Shown: one piece after another, positions 1-8,835 of the stretch
Layout of the letters: every line of letters begins with the position of its first letter
Numbering within the stretch: position 1 is the first letter of the stretch
The notes under the pieces: generated by a model
What the model was told of the DNA's origin: nothing
The model's database searches: none
The model's input: the letters and a program-made list of their open reading frames with translations, nothing else
Assembly (NCBI GenBank): GCA_900752215.1
Contig: CAADUO010000027.1
Span: forward strand, 1-32,066
Direction: 5' to 3'
Length of the DNA stretch: 32,066 nucleotides
Origin: an uncultured Collinsella sp.
GTDB taxonomy: Bacteria > Actinomycetota > Coriobacteriia > Coriobacteriales > Coriobacteriaceae
Translations under genes and position numbers: made by a program

Positions 1-95
1 GCGGGTTAAGTTTGTCGCGAGTTCCGCACGCAAAGGAAAGCACTTAATGTGCTTTCCGTCTTGCGCAGGACTGTAGAGCAGCAAACTTAACCCGC
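1..95. repeat. Nested inverted repeat at the window edge
   Basis: Bases 1-14 are the exact reverse complement of 82-95 (14 bp, arm GCGGGTTAAGTTTG). Inside lies a second perfect hairpin, 35-43 with 49-57 (GGAAAGCAC/GTGCTTTCC, loop TTAAT), and the segments between the two stems are partly complementary. The element may begin upstream of the window. It could be a terminator of the preceding gene, a structured leader of rnj, or a palindromic repeat; the sequence alone does not decide. Confidence 0.6.
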
Positions 96-307
96 CCCGG
101 CCCCCGATGGCCCCAGACCGGCGGGATAGACCAGTTCAGATGGGGCTTTGATGCATGGGTGGTCTGTTGGTGGGCAAATGGGTATCATACTGTGGTTATT
201 GCATCGACTCTGTAATGCATGTTTGTACGTTCCCGGCGGTCGGTTTGCCAGAAGCGCCCCGTCGGTTGTTCCAGACCCGTTTCGAAGAAAGGAAACCACA
301 CGAACCT
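96..307. other. Gene-free region upstream of rnj
   Basis: Together with the hairpin at 1-95 this makes about 300 bases without a gene. A 6-bp stem pairs 110-115 (GCCCCA) with 141-146 (TGGGGC) and is followed by TTTG, a weak terminator candidate. GGCGGG at 120-125 can pair with CCCGCC at 91-96, in competition with the outer stem of the 1-95 element. I see no confident promoter. A purine-rich AAAGGA at 288-293 precedes the rnj start. The rnj frame stays open back to 155, but the extra residues do not look like RNase J. Confidence 0.4.
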
Positions 308-1978
308 ATGGCAGCTAAAAAATCATCTCCCTTGAAGATCATTCCGCTCGGCGGCCTCGACGGCATCGGCAAGAACATGACGGTCTTCGAGTGCGGCGAC
401 GACATGGTGCTCGTCGACGCCGGCCTCATGTTCCCCGACGATTCCCAGCCCGGTATCGACCTGGTGCTTCCCGACTACACCTATGTCTTGGAGAACGAGG
501 AGAAGCTCCGCGGCATCATCGTCACCCACGGCCACGAGGACCACACCGGTTCGCTTCCGTACCTGCTGCAGGATCTCAACAACAAGGTGCCCATCTTCTC
601 GAGCAAGCTGACGCTCGGTTTTATCGAGGGCAAGCTCTCCGAGTTCCGCATCCGCGCACCCAAGTTCCGTGAGGTCAAGGGCGGCAGCCACGTCAATCTG
701 GGTGGCATCTCGCTCGACTTCTTCTCGATGACGCACTCCATTCCGGGTGCTTTGGGCGTGTTCATCCGCACCAACCAGGGCACCGTTATGCACACGGGTG
801 ACTTTAAGCTCGACCAGACGCCCATCGACGGCGTCACGCCCGACTATGCCGCCATCAGCCGCTTTGCCAAGCAGGGCATCGACCTGCTGCTGTCCGACTC
901 CACCAACGCCACGGTTCCGGGCTTTACCAAATCCGAGGCCGAGGTCGGCCCCAACCTGTTGCACGCCATCAAGAACGCTCCGGGCCGTGTGTTCGTCGCG
1001 TCGTTCTCGAGCCACATCCATCGCCTGCAGCAGATCTGCGACGCCGCTCGCAAGTGCGGCCGCAAGGTCGTCGTGACCGGTCGTTCCATGCTCACCAACA
1101 CCCGCGTGGCGCGCGAGCTGGGCTACCTCAACATCGACGATGCCGATATTATCGATGCTTTCGATATCGATAACCTGCCCGATGACAAGATCGTCGTCAT
1201 GTGCACCGGTTCGCAGGGCGAGCCGCTGTCGGCGCTGTCCCGCATGGCCAACGGCGAGCACAAGACGCTCTCCATCCACGAGGGCGATACCGTCATCCTC
1301 TCGGCAACTCCCGTCCCTGGCAACGAGAAGGCCGTCCAGCAGGTCGTCAACAGCCTGGCCAAGCTTGGCTGCGACGTGTGGGATAAGAATCGCGCCCTCG
1401 TCCATGTCTCGGGCCACGGCAGCCAGGAGGAGCTCAAGCTTCTGATGGCCATGGCCAAGCCCACCTACTTTATGCCGGTTCACGGCGAGGCCGTGCACCT
1501 GCGTGCCCATGCCCAGCTTGCCCGTAAGATGGGCATTAAGGATGATCACATCTTTATCCTCGATAACGGCGACACGCTCGAGATGCGTGGCGGTATCGTC
1601 AAGCGCGGTGCGCCCGTCGAGTCCGGCGTCGTCTACGTCGATGGCCTGCGCATCGGCGACACCGACCCCATTGTCCTGCGCGATCGCCAAAAGCTCGCCA
1701 ATGACGGTATGGTCACGGCCGTTGCCATCGTCTCGCTCAAGCATAAGAAGATCGAGGCTATCGAGTTCTCGGGCCGCGGCGTTTCGTTTGCCATCGACGA
1801 CCAGTTCTCCGAGGATGCCTCCGCAGCCATCATGAAGACGATTGAGAAGGGCAAGTTTAGCTTTACCAGTAGCGGCTCCGATGCCATTCGCAAGGCCGTG
1901 CGCGATTCGCTCTCCAACTTTATCTGGAGCCGCACGCGCACCCGTCCGATGATCATCCCAGTCGTCATGGAGGTTTAG
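308..1978 (+). CDS. rnj: Ribonuclease J
   Basis: This 556-aa protein is RNase J, a metallo-beta-lactamase/beta-CASP nuclease with endonuclease and 5'-3' exonuclease activity in mRNA turnover and rRNA maturation. The zinc-binding motif HGHEDH is at residues 74-79, and HTGDFKLD, SDSTNA, GSQGEP and PVHGE blocks typical of the family follow in order. The C-terminal domain of the J-type enzymes is present, so it is full length. I chose the ATG at 308 because AAAGGA lies upstream and the protein then begins just before the conserved IIPLGGLDGIGKN block. Only one base separates its stop from the ftsK start, so the two genes are translationally linked. The window also encodes RNase Y, so this organism has both decay enzymes. 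Confidence 0.97.
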   Translation: MAAKKSSPLKIIPLGGLDGIGKNMTVFECGDDMVLVDAGLMFPDDSQPGIDLVLPDYTYVLENEEKLRGIIVTHGHEDHTGSLPYLLQDLNNKVPIFSSKLTLGFIEGKLSEFRIRAPKFREVKGGSHVNLGGISLDFFSMTHSIPGALGVFIRTNQGTVMHTGDFKLDQTPIDGVTPDYAAISRFAKQGIDLLLSDSTNATVPGFTKSEAEVGPNLLHAIKNAPGRVFVASFSSHIHRLQQICDAARKCGRKVVVTGRSMLTNTRVARELGYLNIDDADIIDAFDIDNLPDDKIVVMCTGSQGEPLSALSRMANGEHKTLSIHEGDTVILSATPVPGNEKAVQQVVNSLAKLGCDVWDKNRALVHVSGHGSQEELKLLMAMAKPTYFMPVHGEAVHLRAHAQLARKMGIKDDHIFILDNGDTLEMRGGIVKRGAPVESGVVYVDGLRIGDTDPIVLRDRQKLANDGMVTAVAIVSLKHKKIEAIEFSGRGVSFAIDDQFSEDASAAIMKTIEKGKFSFTSSGSDAIRKAVRDSLSNFIWSRTRTRPMIIPVVMEV

Positions 1979-1979
1979 T

Positions 1980-4760
1980 TTGGCGCGCGGATCTGCACAA
2001 AACGCCAAAGGCAACAAAGCCAACAACCAACCGGCATCTGCTAAGGGTGCCGGTTCCCATCTGCGTGCCAATAAGGGCCACGAGTCCGAGTTCGATGAGT
2101 TCGAACCCTTGGTCGAGCCTTCGGCCAATCGCGATATCGCCGGCGTGGTCATTGCCGTTTTGGCGATTGCGTCCTTCATTGCCGTGATTTCTCCGGCAAC
2201 GGCACCCGTGACAGCTGCGGTTGCCGGTTTCTATCACCTCGGCTTTGGCCTGGGCGCCTACGTGCTGCCGATCGTCATCTTGCTGTTTGCCGCCACGCTC
2301 TTTTTGGGTGAGGACTCGCCGCTCAACATTCGCTCGGTCGCGGGTGGTGCCGTGGTCTTTGTGGCCATTGTTTCTATCCTGTCGCTGATGGTGCCGGGCA
2401 CGAGCGATTCGTGCGACCTCATGTTTGCGCCGCAGAACCTTTCCGCCTCGGGCGGCTACATTGGCGCCTTTATCGCAAGTGCCTTGCAAAACGCCCTGGG
2501 TAAACCTATCGCTATGGTTGTCTTGCTGGGCCTTGTCGTCGTTGGCCTGGTCATCATCGGCTTTTCGGTGGGTGGCGTTTTGCGCTCCGCACGTGATCGC
2601 GCTGCCGATTTTGCCGAGCGCCGTCGTGCCGATGTCAACGCGAGCCCGTGGGGCGATGAAGAGGCCCTGTCGGTTCCCGGCGTTGCCCGTCCGCACCTGA
2701 GCATTCTGCGCCAGAAGGGGGCTGACGCCGCGGTGACCACGTTCATGGGTGGCGATGCCGATCCGGTTTTGGATGACGACGAGGACGATGGCCCGTTTGT
2801 CGACGTGTCCGAGGCCGTGGAGGCCGAGCGCGCCAAGACCACGCTGCTGCCGCGTCGCCATGCCAAGAAGGGCAAGGCCGCGCCCAAGCTCAACACGACC
2901 GAGCCCGACCCGTCTTGGTCCGATAGCGAAATCGAGCTCACCGAGGGCGATGACGAGGACGACGAGACTCCGCTCGAGACCGCCAAGACAACCTTGCTGC
3001 CGCGTCGCCGTGCCAAGGCAGGACAGGTCACCGGACAGTTTTCGATGGAAGACGACCCGGACAAGGCTGACGAGTCAGAGCCGCCATTTGCCGTGAATCC
3101 CGTTTCGGCAGCTCCGCAGATCCCTGACTTCCTAAAGCATCCCAAGGTTTCCGATGCCTCCGCCCCCACGGCTTCCGCTGCTTCTGTTGCAGCCGGCGAT
3201 GGGGGAGCGGACGGTACCAATGCCGATGCCGAGGGCGACCAAGAGGACGGCCTCAAGCTCCCGCCACTCGAAATCCTGCATGCCAACCCGCAGTCGGCGT
3301 CCTCCGCGTCTTCTGACAAGGAGCTGGAACAGACTGCCGAGTCGCTGCAGTCCACCTTGCTTGAGTTTGGCCGTAGCGCCCGCGTCGTCGGCTGGATTGC
3401 CGGCCCCACGGTCACGACCTTTAAGCTGCAGCCCGGTGAGGGCGAGCGCGTGAGTAAGATCTCGAGCCTCGAGGACGATATCGCGCTTTCGCTTGCCGCC
3501 CAGTCGGTGCGCATTTTTGCGCCGATTCCCGGCACCTCGCTTGTGGGTATCGAGATCCCCAATCGCAAGCGTCAGAACGTCAACCTGGGCGACGTGCTTC
3601 CCTATGTGAAGGGCGGTCCGCTCGAGCTTGCCATCGGTCGCGATGCCGAGGGCACGCCGGTTGTCGCCGACCTCGCCAAGATGCCCCATCTGCTGATCGC
3701 CGGCACCACCGGTTCGGGTAAGTCGGTCATGATCAACTCCATCATCACGACCTTGCTCATGCGCGCCCTTCCCGAGGACGTTCGCCTTATCATGGTCGAC
3801 CCCAAGCGCGTCGAGCTTGCGGGCTATAACGGCCTGCCGCATCTCTATGTGCCCGTGGTGACCGAGCCCAAGCAGGCTGCCAGTGCGCTGCAGTGGGCCG
3901 TGTCCGAGATGGAGCGTCGCCTGAAGGTCTTCGAGCGCCTCAACGTTCGCAAGATCTCGACCTATAACGAAAAGCAGACCGCCGGCGAGTTTGAGCATTA
4001 CGATAACCCGCCGCAAAAGATGCCCTATCTGGTCATCATCATCGACGAGCTTTCGGACCTGATGATGGTCGCCGGCAAGGATGTCGAGGCCTCGATCGTC
4101 CGTATCGCCCAGCTGGGTCGTGCCGCCGGTATTCACCTTATCGTGGCTACGCAGCGCCCCAGCTCCAATGTGGTGACGGGCCTTATCAAGGCCAACATCA
4201 CCAACCGTATCGCCTTTAACGTGGCTACGGGTATCGATTCCCGCGTCATCATCGATCAGATGGGCGCCGAAAAGCTCACCGGTTTAGGCGACATGCTGTT
4301 CTCCAAGGTCGACTGGGGCAAACCCCGCCGTATCCAGGGCTGTTTTGTCTCGGACGACGAGATCAACGAGATCGTCGAGTTCGTTAAGTCGCAAAGCGAG
4401 CCCGATTACCACGAGGAGATCCTGTCTGCCGTGGCGCCCGCTTCCATGTCCATGGCCGGTGGCGGCGGCATTGTTCGCACGGGTGTTGCCGAGCCGCAGG
4501 ATGACGACCCGCTTATCTGGGAGGCCGCCCATATTGTGGTGGAATCGCAGCTGGGCTCCACATCTGGCCTGCAACGCCGCCTCAAGGTTGGCTATGCGCG
4601 CGCCGGGCGTATTATGGACATGCTGGAAGAAAAGGGTGTCGTCGGCCCGCCCGACGGTTCCAAGCCACGCGAGGTCCTGCTGGACGAGGAGGGGCTCGCT
4701 GCGCTGGAGTCTGTCGACGCCGAGATGGCACGTGAAGATCGTGAGTTTGGAGGATTCTGA
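1980..4760 (+). CDS. ftsK: DNA translocase FtsK/SpoIIIE
   Basis: This 926-aa membrane-anchored DNA pump moves chromosome ends through the closing septum. About four hydrophobic segments lie within residues 53-200. An acidic, low-complexity linker (about 205-455) follows, then the motor. Walker A GTTGSGKS is near residues 575-582, a Walker B stretch ending IIIDELSD is near 683-691, and RAAGIHLIVATQRPS comes after it. The last roughly 80 residues are the winged-helix gamma domain (ESQLGSTSGLQRRLKVGYARA). The start is TTG at 1980, supported by GGAGG at 1969-1973 inside the end of rnj; no ATG lies nearby. The linker contains a duplicated AKTTLLPRR motif (see the repeat entry). The stop overlaps the next start as TGATG. 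Confidence 0.96.
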   Translation: MARGSAQNAKGNKANNQPASAKGAGSHLRANKGHESEFDEFEPLVEPSANRDIAGVVIAVLAIASFIAVISPATAPVTAAVAGFYHLGFGLGAYVLPIVILLFAATLFLGEDSPLNIRSVAGGAVVFVAIVSILSLMVPGTSDSCDLMFAPQNLSASGGYIGAFIASALQNALGKPIAMVVLLGLVVVGLVIIGFSVGGVLRSARDRAADFAERRRADVNASPWGDEEALSVPGVARPHLSILRQKGADAAVTTFMGGDADPVLDDDEDDGPFVDVSEAVEAERAKTTLLPRRHAKKGKAAPKLNTTEPDPSWSDSEIELTEGDDEDDETPLETAKTTLLPRRRAKAGQVTGQFSMEDDPDKADESEPPFAVNPVSAAPQIPDFLKHPKVSDASAPTASAASVAAGDGGADGTNADAEGDQEDGLKLPPLEILHANPQSASSASSDKELEQTAESLQSTLLEFGRSARVVGWIAGPTVTTFKLQPGEGERVSKISSLEDDIALSLAAQSVRIFAPIPGTSLVGIEIPNRKRQNVNLGDVLPYVKGGPLELAIGRDAEGTPVVADLAKMPHLLIAGTTGSGKSVMINSIITTLLMRALPEDVRLIMVDPKRVELAGYNGLPHLYVPVVTEPKQAASALQWAVSEMERRLKVFERLNVRKISTYNEKQTAGEFEHYDNPPQKMPYLVIIIDELSDLMMVAGKDVEASIVRIAQLGRAAGIHLIVATQRPSSNVVTGLIKANITNRIAFNVATGIDSRVIIDQMGAEKLTGLGDMLFSKVDWGKPRRIQGCFVSDDEINEIVEFVKSQSEPDYHEEILSAVAPASMSMAGGGGIVRTGVAEPQDDDPLIWEAAHIVVESQLGSTSGLQRRLKVGYARAGRIMDMLEEKGVVGPPDGSKPREVLLDEEGLAALESVDAEMAREDREFGGF
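2832..3017 (+). repeat. Duplicated AKTTLLPRR motif in the FtsK linker
   Basis: Nucleotides 2832-2867 and 2982-3017 encode AKTTLLPRRHAK (residues 285-296) and AKTTLLPRRRAK (335-346). They are two basic patches 50 residues apart in an otherwise acidic disordered linker. The codons differ at several third positions, so selection on the peptide is more likely than a recent DNA duplication. Confidence 0.8.
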
Positions 4761-6274
4761 TGGCTGCACGCTTTGGTGACATGCTGCTCGAGCAGCGTCG
4801 CCGGATGGGCCTTTCCATCCAGCAGGTCGCCAACACCATCAAAATCAGGCCGCAGATCATCGAGTTTTTCGAGACCGGTAACTTTGCATCGATGCCCCCG
4901 CGCGGCTATGCGCAGGGCATGATTTCGAGTTACGCTCGCTTTTTGGGGCTTAACCCTCGCGAGGTCGTCAACGCTTATTTTGATGACCTCATGGCATATG
5001 AACGCGAGACCTCGCAGCAGGGCGGTCGTTTTCAGGATGCTGCCGGCTACGTTAACTCGCGCTCGTCGGTCGATAACGGACGCTTTCTGATGGTTCAGGG
5101 TGGTCGCTCGACGCGGTACGGCCAGCGCCCTCCGCAGGCGGGCTATATCACCGAGACGGGCTCCAGCGAGGAGATTCGTTCTCAGCGAGATCGCTTTCGC
5201 AGTACGCCCATGCCTGATGACCGTGCGCTTCCCGCCGCTCGCGGGTTGAGTCGCGATCCCCGCGCCGGTTACGGCGACGGTGGCTACTCCGGTCGTGGTT
5301 ATCGCGGAGTTTCTGCCGGGCGTTCCCACGGTGGTTACGCCGACGCCGATACCACGCAGGTGACGCCGCGCCTCCGTTCGCAATCGCAGCCTTACGGGCA
5401 GCGCTCTTCGGCGGCTCGCTCTGGCCAGCGTGGCTATCAGAACCGTGGCGAGCTTGCGCCGCGTTCTGGCCAGCGCGGCTCGCAGAGCCAAGGCGGCTAT
5501 CGTGGTCGTCCTGATAGCGGTCGCGGCCGTATGCCGCAGGTAAACGGTCGCGGTGGTTCTAATCGCGGACGCGGCGGTGGACGTGCCCCCCAGAACAATG
5601 GTCTCGATCCGCGCATCATCTACGCCGGCATCGGTGCCGTGGCGCTTTTGTTGATTCTGCTCATCGTGGTCCTCCTGCGTGGCTGCGGCTCTTCTGCACC
5701 CGAGTCGACGCCTGAGACGCCTGCGGCCACCAAGACGACGACCAAGAAGTCTTCCAAGAAGACCGAGTCCGTTGACGAGGATGAAGGCACCGACGAGGCG
5801 ACGGATTCTGCCGATTCCGATGCCGCCAAGGCGAACGCGAAAAAGAAAGAGGACGAGGTCATCAAGGTCAAGGTCTCCGTTGCCAAGGGCAAGACCGCCT
5901 GGATCGAGGTCAAGGTCGACGGTAAATCGGTCTTCGGCGCCCAGGCAACCGGTCCCTTTGAGCAAGAGTACACGCCCGAGTCCTCGATCGAGATCACCAC
6001 GTCCAAGCCCTCCGATGTTACGGTTACCAAGAACGGTGAAAAGGTTCGCTACGACACCAAGACATCGGGTGTGGCGCGCGTGACCATTACCGTTCCCAAG
6101 AAGGAGACCGCAGAGTCCGAGGATGGCGAGAGTACCGACGGCACTGATGCTGCCGACGGCACCGACGCCCAGTCTACCGACGGCACCGACCCTCAGTCTA
6201 CCGACGGTACCGACACGGCATCCGACGGCCAGACTGCAAACGATTCAGATGACTATTCGTACGACAGCTACTAA
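4760..6274 (+). CDS. RodZ-like HTH membrane protein
   Basis: This 504-aa protein has the RodZ/YmfM layout. An N-terminal helix-turn-helix domain (about 1-75: LLEQRRRMGLSIQQVANTIK, then RGYAQGMISSYARFLGL) is followed by a long disordered Arg/Gly/Ser/Gln-rich region (about 90-280), one transmembrane helix (about 286-307) and an extracytoplasmic domain. That domain, about 370-450, resembles DUF4115 (VKVSVAKGKTAWIEVKVDG). RodZ couples the MreB cytoskeleton to the wall-synthesis machinery in rods. The tail is a repeat-rich TDGTD segment. The ATG at 4760 overlaps the ftsK stop, and GGAGG at 4749-4753 supports it. The position right after ftsK matches ymfM in Firmicutes. The RG-rich cytoplasmic stretch is far longer than in classical RodZ. 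Confidence 0.8.
   Translation: MAARFGDMLLEQRRRMGLSIQQVANTIKIRPQIIEFFETGNFASMPPRGYAQGMISSYARFLGLNPREVVNAYFDDLMAYERETSQQGGRFQDAAGYVNSRSSVDNGRFLMVQGGRSTRYGQRPPQAGYITETGSSEEIRSQRDRFRSTPMPDDRALPAARGLSRDPRAGYGDGGYSGRGYRGVSAGRSHGGYADADTTQVTPRLRSQSQPYGQRSSAARSGQRGYQNRGELAPRSGQRGSQSQGGYRGRPDSGRGRMPQVNGRGGSNRGRGGGRAPQNNGLDPRIIYAGIGAVALLLILLIVVLLRGCGSSAPESTPETPAATKTTTKKSSKKTESVDEDEGTDEATDSADSDAAKANAKKKEDEVIKVKVSVAKGKTAWIEVKVDGKSVFGAQATGPFEQEYTPESSIEITTSKPSDVTVTKNGEKVRYDTKTSGVARVTITVPKKETAESEDGESTDGTDAADGTDAQSTDGTDPQSTDGTDTASDGQTANDSDDYSYDSY
6134..6214 (+). repeat. Acidic TDGTD repeats in the RodZ-like tail
   Basis: Four 15-nt units encoding (T/A)DGTD start at 6134, 6152, 6176 and 6200, with spacers of 3, 9 and 9 nt. 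The last two inter-unit spacers encode AQS and PQS. The tail lies outside the cell if the single membrane helix is oriented as in RodZ. Such near-identical units can change copy number by slippage. Confidence 0.75.
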
Positions 6275-6300
6275 GGCTCCCCGTACCGAAAGGAAGAACC

Positions 6301-6798
6301 ATGGCTAAAGATTCCAGCTTCGACGTTGTGTCCGAGGTCAATATGCAGGAGGTCGATAACGCCTTCCAACAGACCACCCGCGAGATCTCTCAGCGCTATG
6401 ACCTCAAGGACTCCGGCGCCACCATCGAGCTTTCGAAGGGCGACAAGCTCTTTACGATCAATGCCCCGGCCGATTTTGTCTCCAAGCAGATCATTGACGT
6501 GCTGAGCTCTAAGCTCATCAAGCGCGGCATCGATCTTAAGGCTGTCTCTTGGGACGCGCCGCAGGCGGCTTCGGGCGGTACCGTGCGCGTGCTCGGCCAT
6601 ATCGTCGAGGGCATTGACCAGGCGACCGCCAAGAAGATTAATAAGGACATCAAGGATCAAAAGCTCAAGGTCAAGGTGACCATCGAGGCCGATAAACTGC
6701 GCGTTACCTCGGCCTCTAAGGATGCGCTTCAGACGGTGATTCAGTTCCTGCGCGACCAGGACTACGGCCAGCCGCTGCAGTTTACCAACTATCGCTAA
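6301..6798 (+). CDS. yajQ: YajQ-family nucleotide-binding protein (UPF0234)
   Basis: This 165-aa protein has the usual YajQ length and sequence: SFDVVSEVNMQEVDNAFQQ at the N terminus, REISQRYDLKDS after it, and a C-terminal IQFLRDQDYGQPLQFTNYR. The family has two ferredoxin-like (KH-like) folds that bind nucleotides; in some bacteria members bind cyclic di-GMP, but the role here is unknown. AAAGGAAG around 6290-6297 is the ribosome binding site. The gene sits 26 bp after rodZ and 27 bp before rimO, so it is probably in the same transcript. It is a small insert in an otherwise familiar ftsK-rodZ-rimO-pgsA order. Confidence 0.93.
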   Translation: MAKDSSFDVVSEVNMQEVDNAFQQTTREISQRYDLKDSGATIELSKGDKLFTINAPADFVSKQIIDVLSSKLIKRGIDLKAVSWDAPQAASGGTVRVLGHIVEGIDQATAKKINKDIKDQKLKVKVTIEADKLRVTSASKDALQTVIQFLRDQDYGQPLQFTNYR

Positions 6799-6825
6799 TA
6801 ACATTCGAAAGGACCGCTCTCCAAC

Positions 6826-8175
6826 ATGGATACACCTTTGGGCTCCGTGCTCTACATCACCCTCGGGTGCGCTAAGAACGAGGTTGACACCGACCGCATG
6901 CGTTCTCTTTTGACCGCTGCGGGCTACGAGGAGGCATTCGACCCGCAGGATGCCGATATCGCCATCGTCAATACATGCTCGTTCCTCGCCTCCGCAACGT
7001 CCGAGAGCATCGAGACCACGCTCGAGCTCGCCAATGAGGTTCAGGACGGCGTTCGCGCCTGCCCCATCGTCATGTGCGGCTGTGTGCCGTCGCGCTATGG
7101 CGATGACCTGCCTGATGAGCTGCCTGAGGTCGCTGCCTTTGTGAAGGCCGACGAGGAGGACGGCATCGTGGCGGTCATCGATGGTGTGCTGGGTTTCGAG
7201 CGTGAGATCGCTGCCTATATCCCGCAGGTCAAGCGTACCGTCGAGGGTGCCGTTGCCTATGTCAAGATCTCCGATGGCTGCAATCGTTTTTGCAGCTTCT
7301 GTATGATCCCCTACATTCGCGGTCGCTATCATTCGCGCAATGCCGAGAGCATTATCTCCGAGGTGCGTGACCTGGTTGCCGGCGGTGTGCGCGAGATCGT
7401 GCTGATCGGTCAGGACACGGGCATTTGGGGCACCGACTTTGCCGACGAGGACGTCGCCGAGGGCTCGCCGCGCAATCTGGCGCAGCTGCTGCGTGCCGTC
7501 GCCGAGGCCGTGCGCCCGCACAACGTCTGGGTCCGCGTGCTCTATCTGCAGCCCGAGGGCATGACCGACGAGCTTATCGAGACGATTCGCGATACGCCCG
7601 AGGTGCTGCCTTATATCGATATCCCCGTGCAGCACTGTGACGCGCGCATCCTTAAGGCCATGCGCCGCTCCGGTTCGCGCCAGGAGCTCGAGGATCTGTT
7701 CCGCGACCTTCGCGAGCGCATCCCCGGTATTGTGATTCGCTCCACGGCCATGGTTGGCTTCCCGACCGAGACCGACGACGAGTTCCGCGACCTTATCGAC
7801 TTTATGGACACTGTCGGCTTTGACTACACGAGCGTCTTTGCCTACTCGCGTGAGGAGGGCAGCCTGGCCGCCAAGATGGAGGGCCAGGTCGATGAAGCGG
7901 TCAAGCTCGAGCGCGCCCAGGAGGCCATGGATCTGGCCGAGTCGCTCGGTTTTGCCGCCACGGCAGCCCATGTGGGCGAGCGCGCACAGGTAATCGTCGA
8001 TGGCATCGAGGAGACCGAGGACGGCGTCGAGCTGATCGGTCACGCCTGGTTCCAGGCGCCCGATTCCGATGGCGCGGTGCATCTGGACGCCAGCGAGGCG
8101 TCCGTGGGCGATATTCTGACGGTCGAGTTTACCGATAGCTTCTGCTATGAGCTTATCGGTCATGTTGTGGAGTAG
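6826..8175 (+). CDS. rimO: Ribosomal protein uS12 methylthiotransferase RimO
   Basis: This 449-aa radical-SAM enzyme adds a methylthio group to the conserved aspartate of ribosomal protein S12. The N-terminal MTTase domain carries the RimO-type LGCAKNEVDTDRM (Cys15), NTC near 51 and the MCGC region. The radical-SAM cluster motif CNRFCSFC has Cys152, Cys156 and Cys159. The C-terminal roughly 65 residues are a TRAM domain. The GCAKNEVD signature separates it from MiaB, which is encoded separately at 14830 with GCQMNQHD. GAAAGGA lies about 12 nt before the ATG. It belongs to the rimO-pgsA-cinA-recA order common in Gram-positive genomes. Confidence 0.95.
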   Translation: MDTPLGSVLYITLGCAKNEVDTDRMRSLLTAAGYEEAFDPQDADIAIVNTCSFLASATSESIETTLELANEVQDGVRACPIVMCGCVPSRYGDDLPDELPEVAAFVKADEEDGIVAVIDGVLGFEREIAAYIPQVKRTVEGAVAYVKISDGCNRFCSFCMIPYIRGRYHSRNAESIISEVRDLVAGGVREIVLIGQDTGIWGTDFADEDVAEGSPRNLAQLLRAVAEAVRPHNVWVRVLYLQPEGMTDELIETIRDTPEVLPYIDIPVQHCDARILKAMRRSGSRQELEDLFRDLRERIPGIVIRSTAMVGFPTETDDEFRDLIDFMDTVGFDYTSVFAYSREEGSLAAKMEGQVDEAVKLERAQEAMDLAESLGFAATAAHVGERAQVIVDGIEETEDGVELIGHAWFQAPDSDGAVHLDASEASVGDILTVEFTDSFCYELIGHVVE

Positions 8176-8184
8176 GAGAGCATC

Positions 8185-8823
8185 GTGGCTAACGAGAGCA
8201 ATAAGGAACTGACGAGTGTTTGGACGCCCGCCAACATCGTGACGTGCGTTCGCATCGTCTTTATCCCGGTTTTCATGATCGTTTCGGCCCTGTCTCACAC
8301 GAGCGTTGCCGGTACGGACTGGAGCACCTTCGACGGCCCGCTCGCCGCCGCTGCCTTCATTTTGTATGTGATCCTGTCGTGCACCGATAAGGTCGACGGC
8401 TATCTGGCGCGCTCGCGCAACGAGATTACCGATTTCGGCAAGTTCTTGGACCCCATCGCCGACAAGCTGCTGGTGTTCTCGGCCCTGCTGCTGTTCCTGG
8501 ATTTTGGCGCGGTGACCGTGTGGTCCGTGTTCATTATCTTGTTCCGTGAGCTGTTGGTGAGCGCCCTTCGTATGGTCGCAAGTGCTGCCGGTGTGGTCGT
8601 TGCCGCCGATAAGCTCGGCAAGTATAAGACGGCGACCACGATGGTCTCCATCTGCGGCTATCTGTGCGTTTTTGCGATGGCCGGCCTTCAGCTGGGGCCG
8701 GTGTCGCTGCTGCTCGGTGTCTATTCGGTTTCGCGCTTCCTGTACGTCATCGCCGTGATTTTGACCATTGTCTCGGGCGCCCAGTACTTCTGGAACTGTC
8801 GCAAGATTGTCTTTTCGGTCTAG
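8185..8823 (+). CDS. pgsA: CDP-diacylglycerol-glycerol-3-phosphate 3-phosphatidyltransferase
   Basis: This 212-aa integral membrane enzyme belongs to the CDP-alcohol phosphatidyltransferase family. The full active-site signature D-x2-DG-x2-AR-x8-G-x3-D-x3-D is visible: D68, D71-G72, A75-R76, G85, D89, D93. Several hydrophobic helices surround it. PgsA makes phosphatidylglycerol phosphate from CDP-diacylglycerol and glycerol-3-phosphate. The start is GTG at 8185, nine bases after the rimO stop, with TAGGAGAG as ribosome binding site. Its place between rimO and cinA supports PgsA proper. A second family member is encoded at 29134-29838. Confidence 0.92.
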   Translation: MANESNKELTSVWTPANIVTCVRIVFIPVFMIVSALSHTSVAGTDWSTFDGPLAAAAFILYVILSCTDKVDGYLARSRNEITDFGKFLDPIADKLLVFSALLLFLDFGAVTVWSVFIILFRELLVSALRMVASAAGVVVAADKLGKYKTATTMVSICGYLCVFAMAGLQLGPVSLLLGVYSVSRFLYVIAVILTIVSGAQYFWNCRKIVFSV

Positions 8824-8835
8824 GTCCTGGTGGGT

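Noticed and set aside
1980..1982. TTG start of ftsK as a sign of a misplaced start or frameshift
   Set aside because: GGAGG lies at correct distance, the N terminus is a normal hydrophilic lead into the first membrane helix, and no nearby ATG fits better.
323..2179. 618-codon open frame on the minus strand opposite rnj
   Set aside because: Antisense shadow of RNase J and the ftsK start, with no recognisable domain and no ribosome binding site of note.
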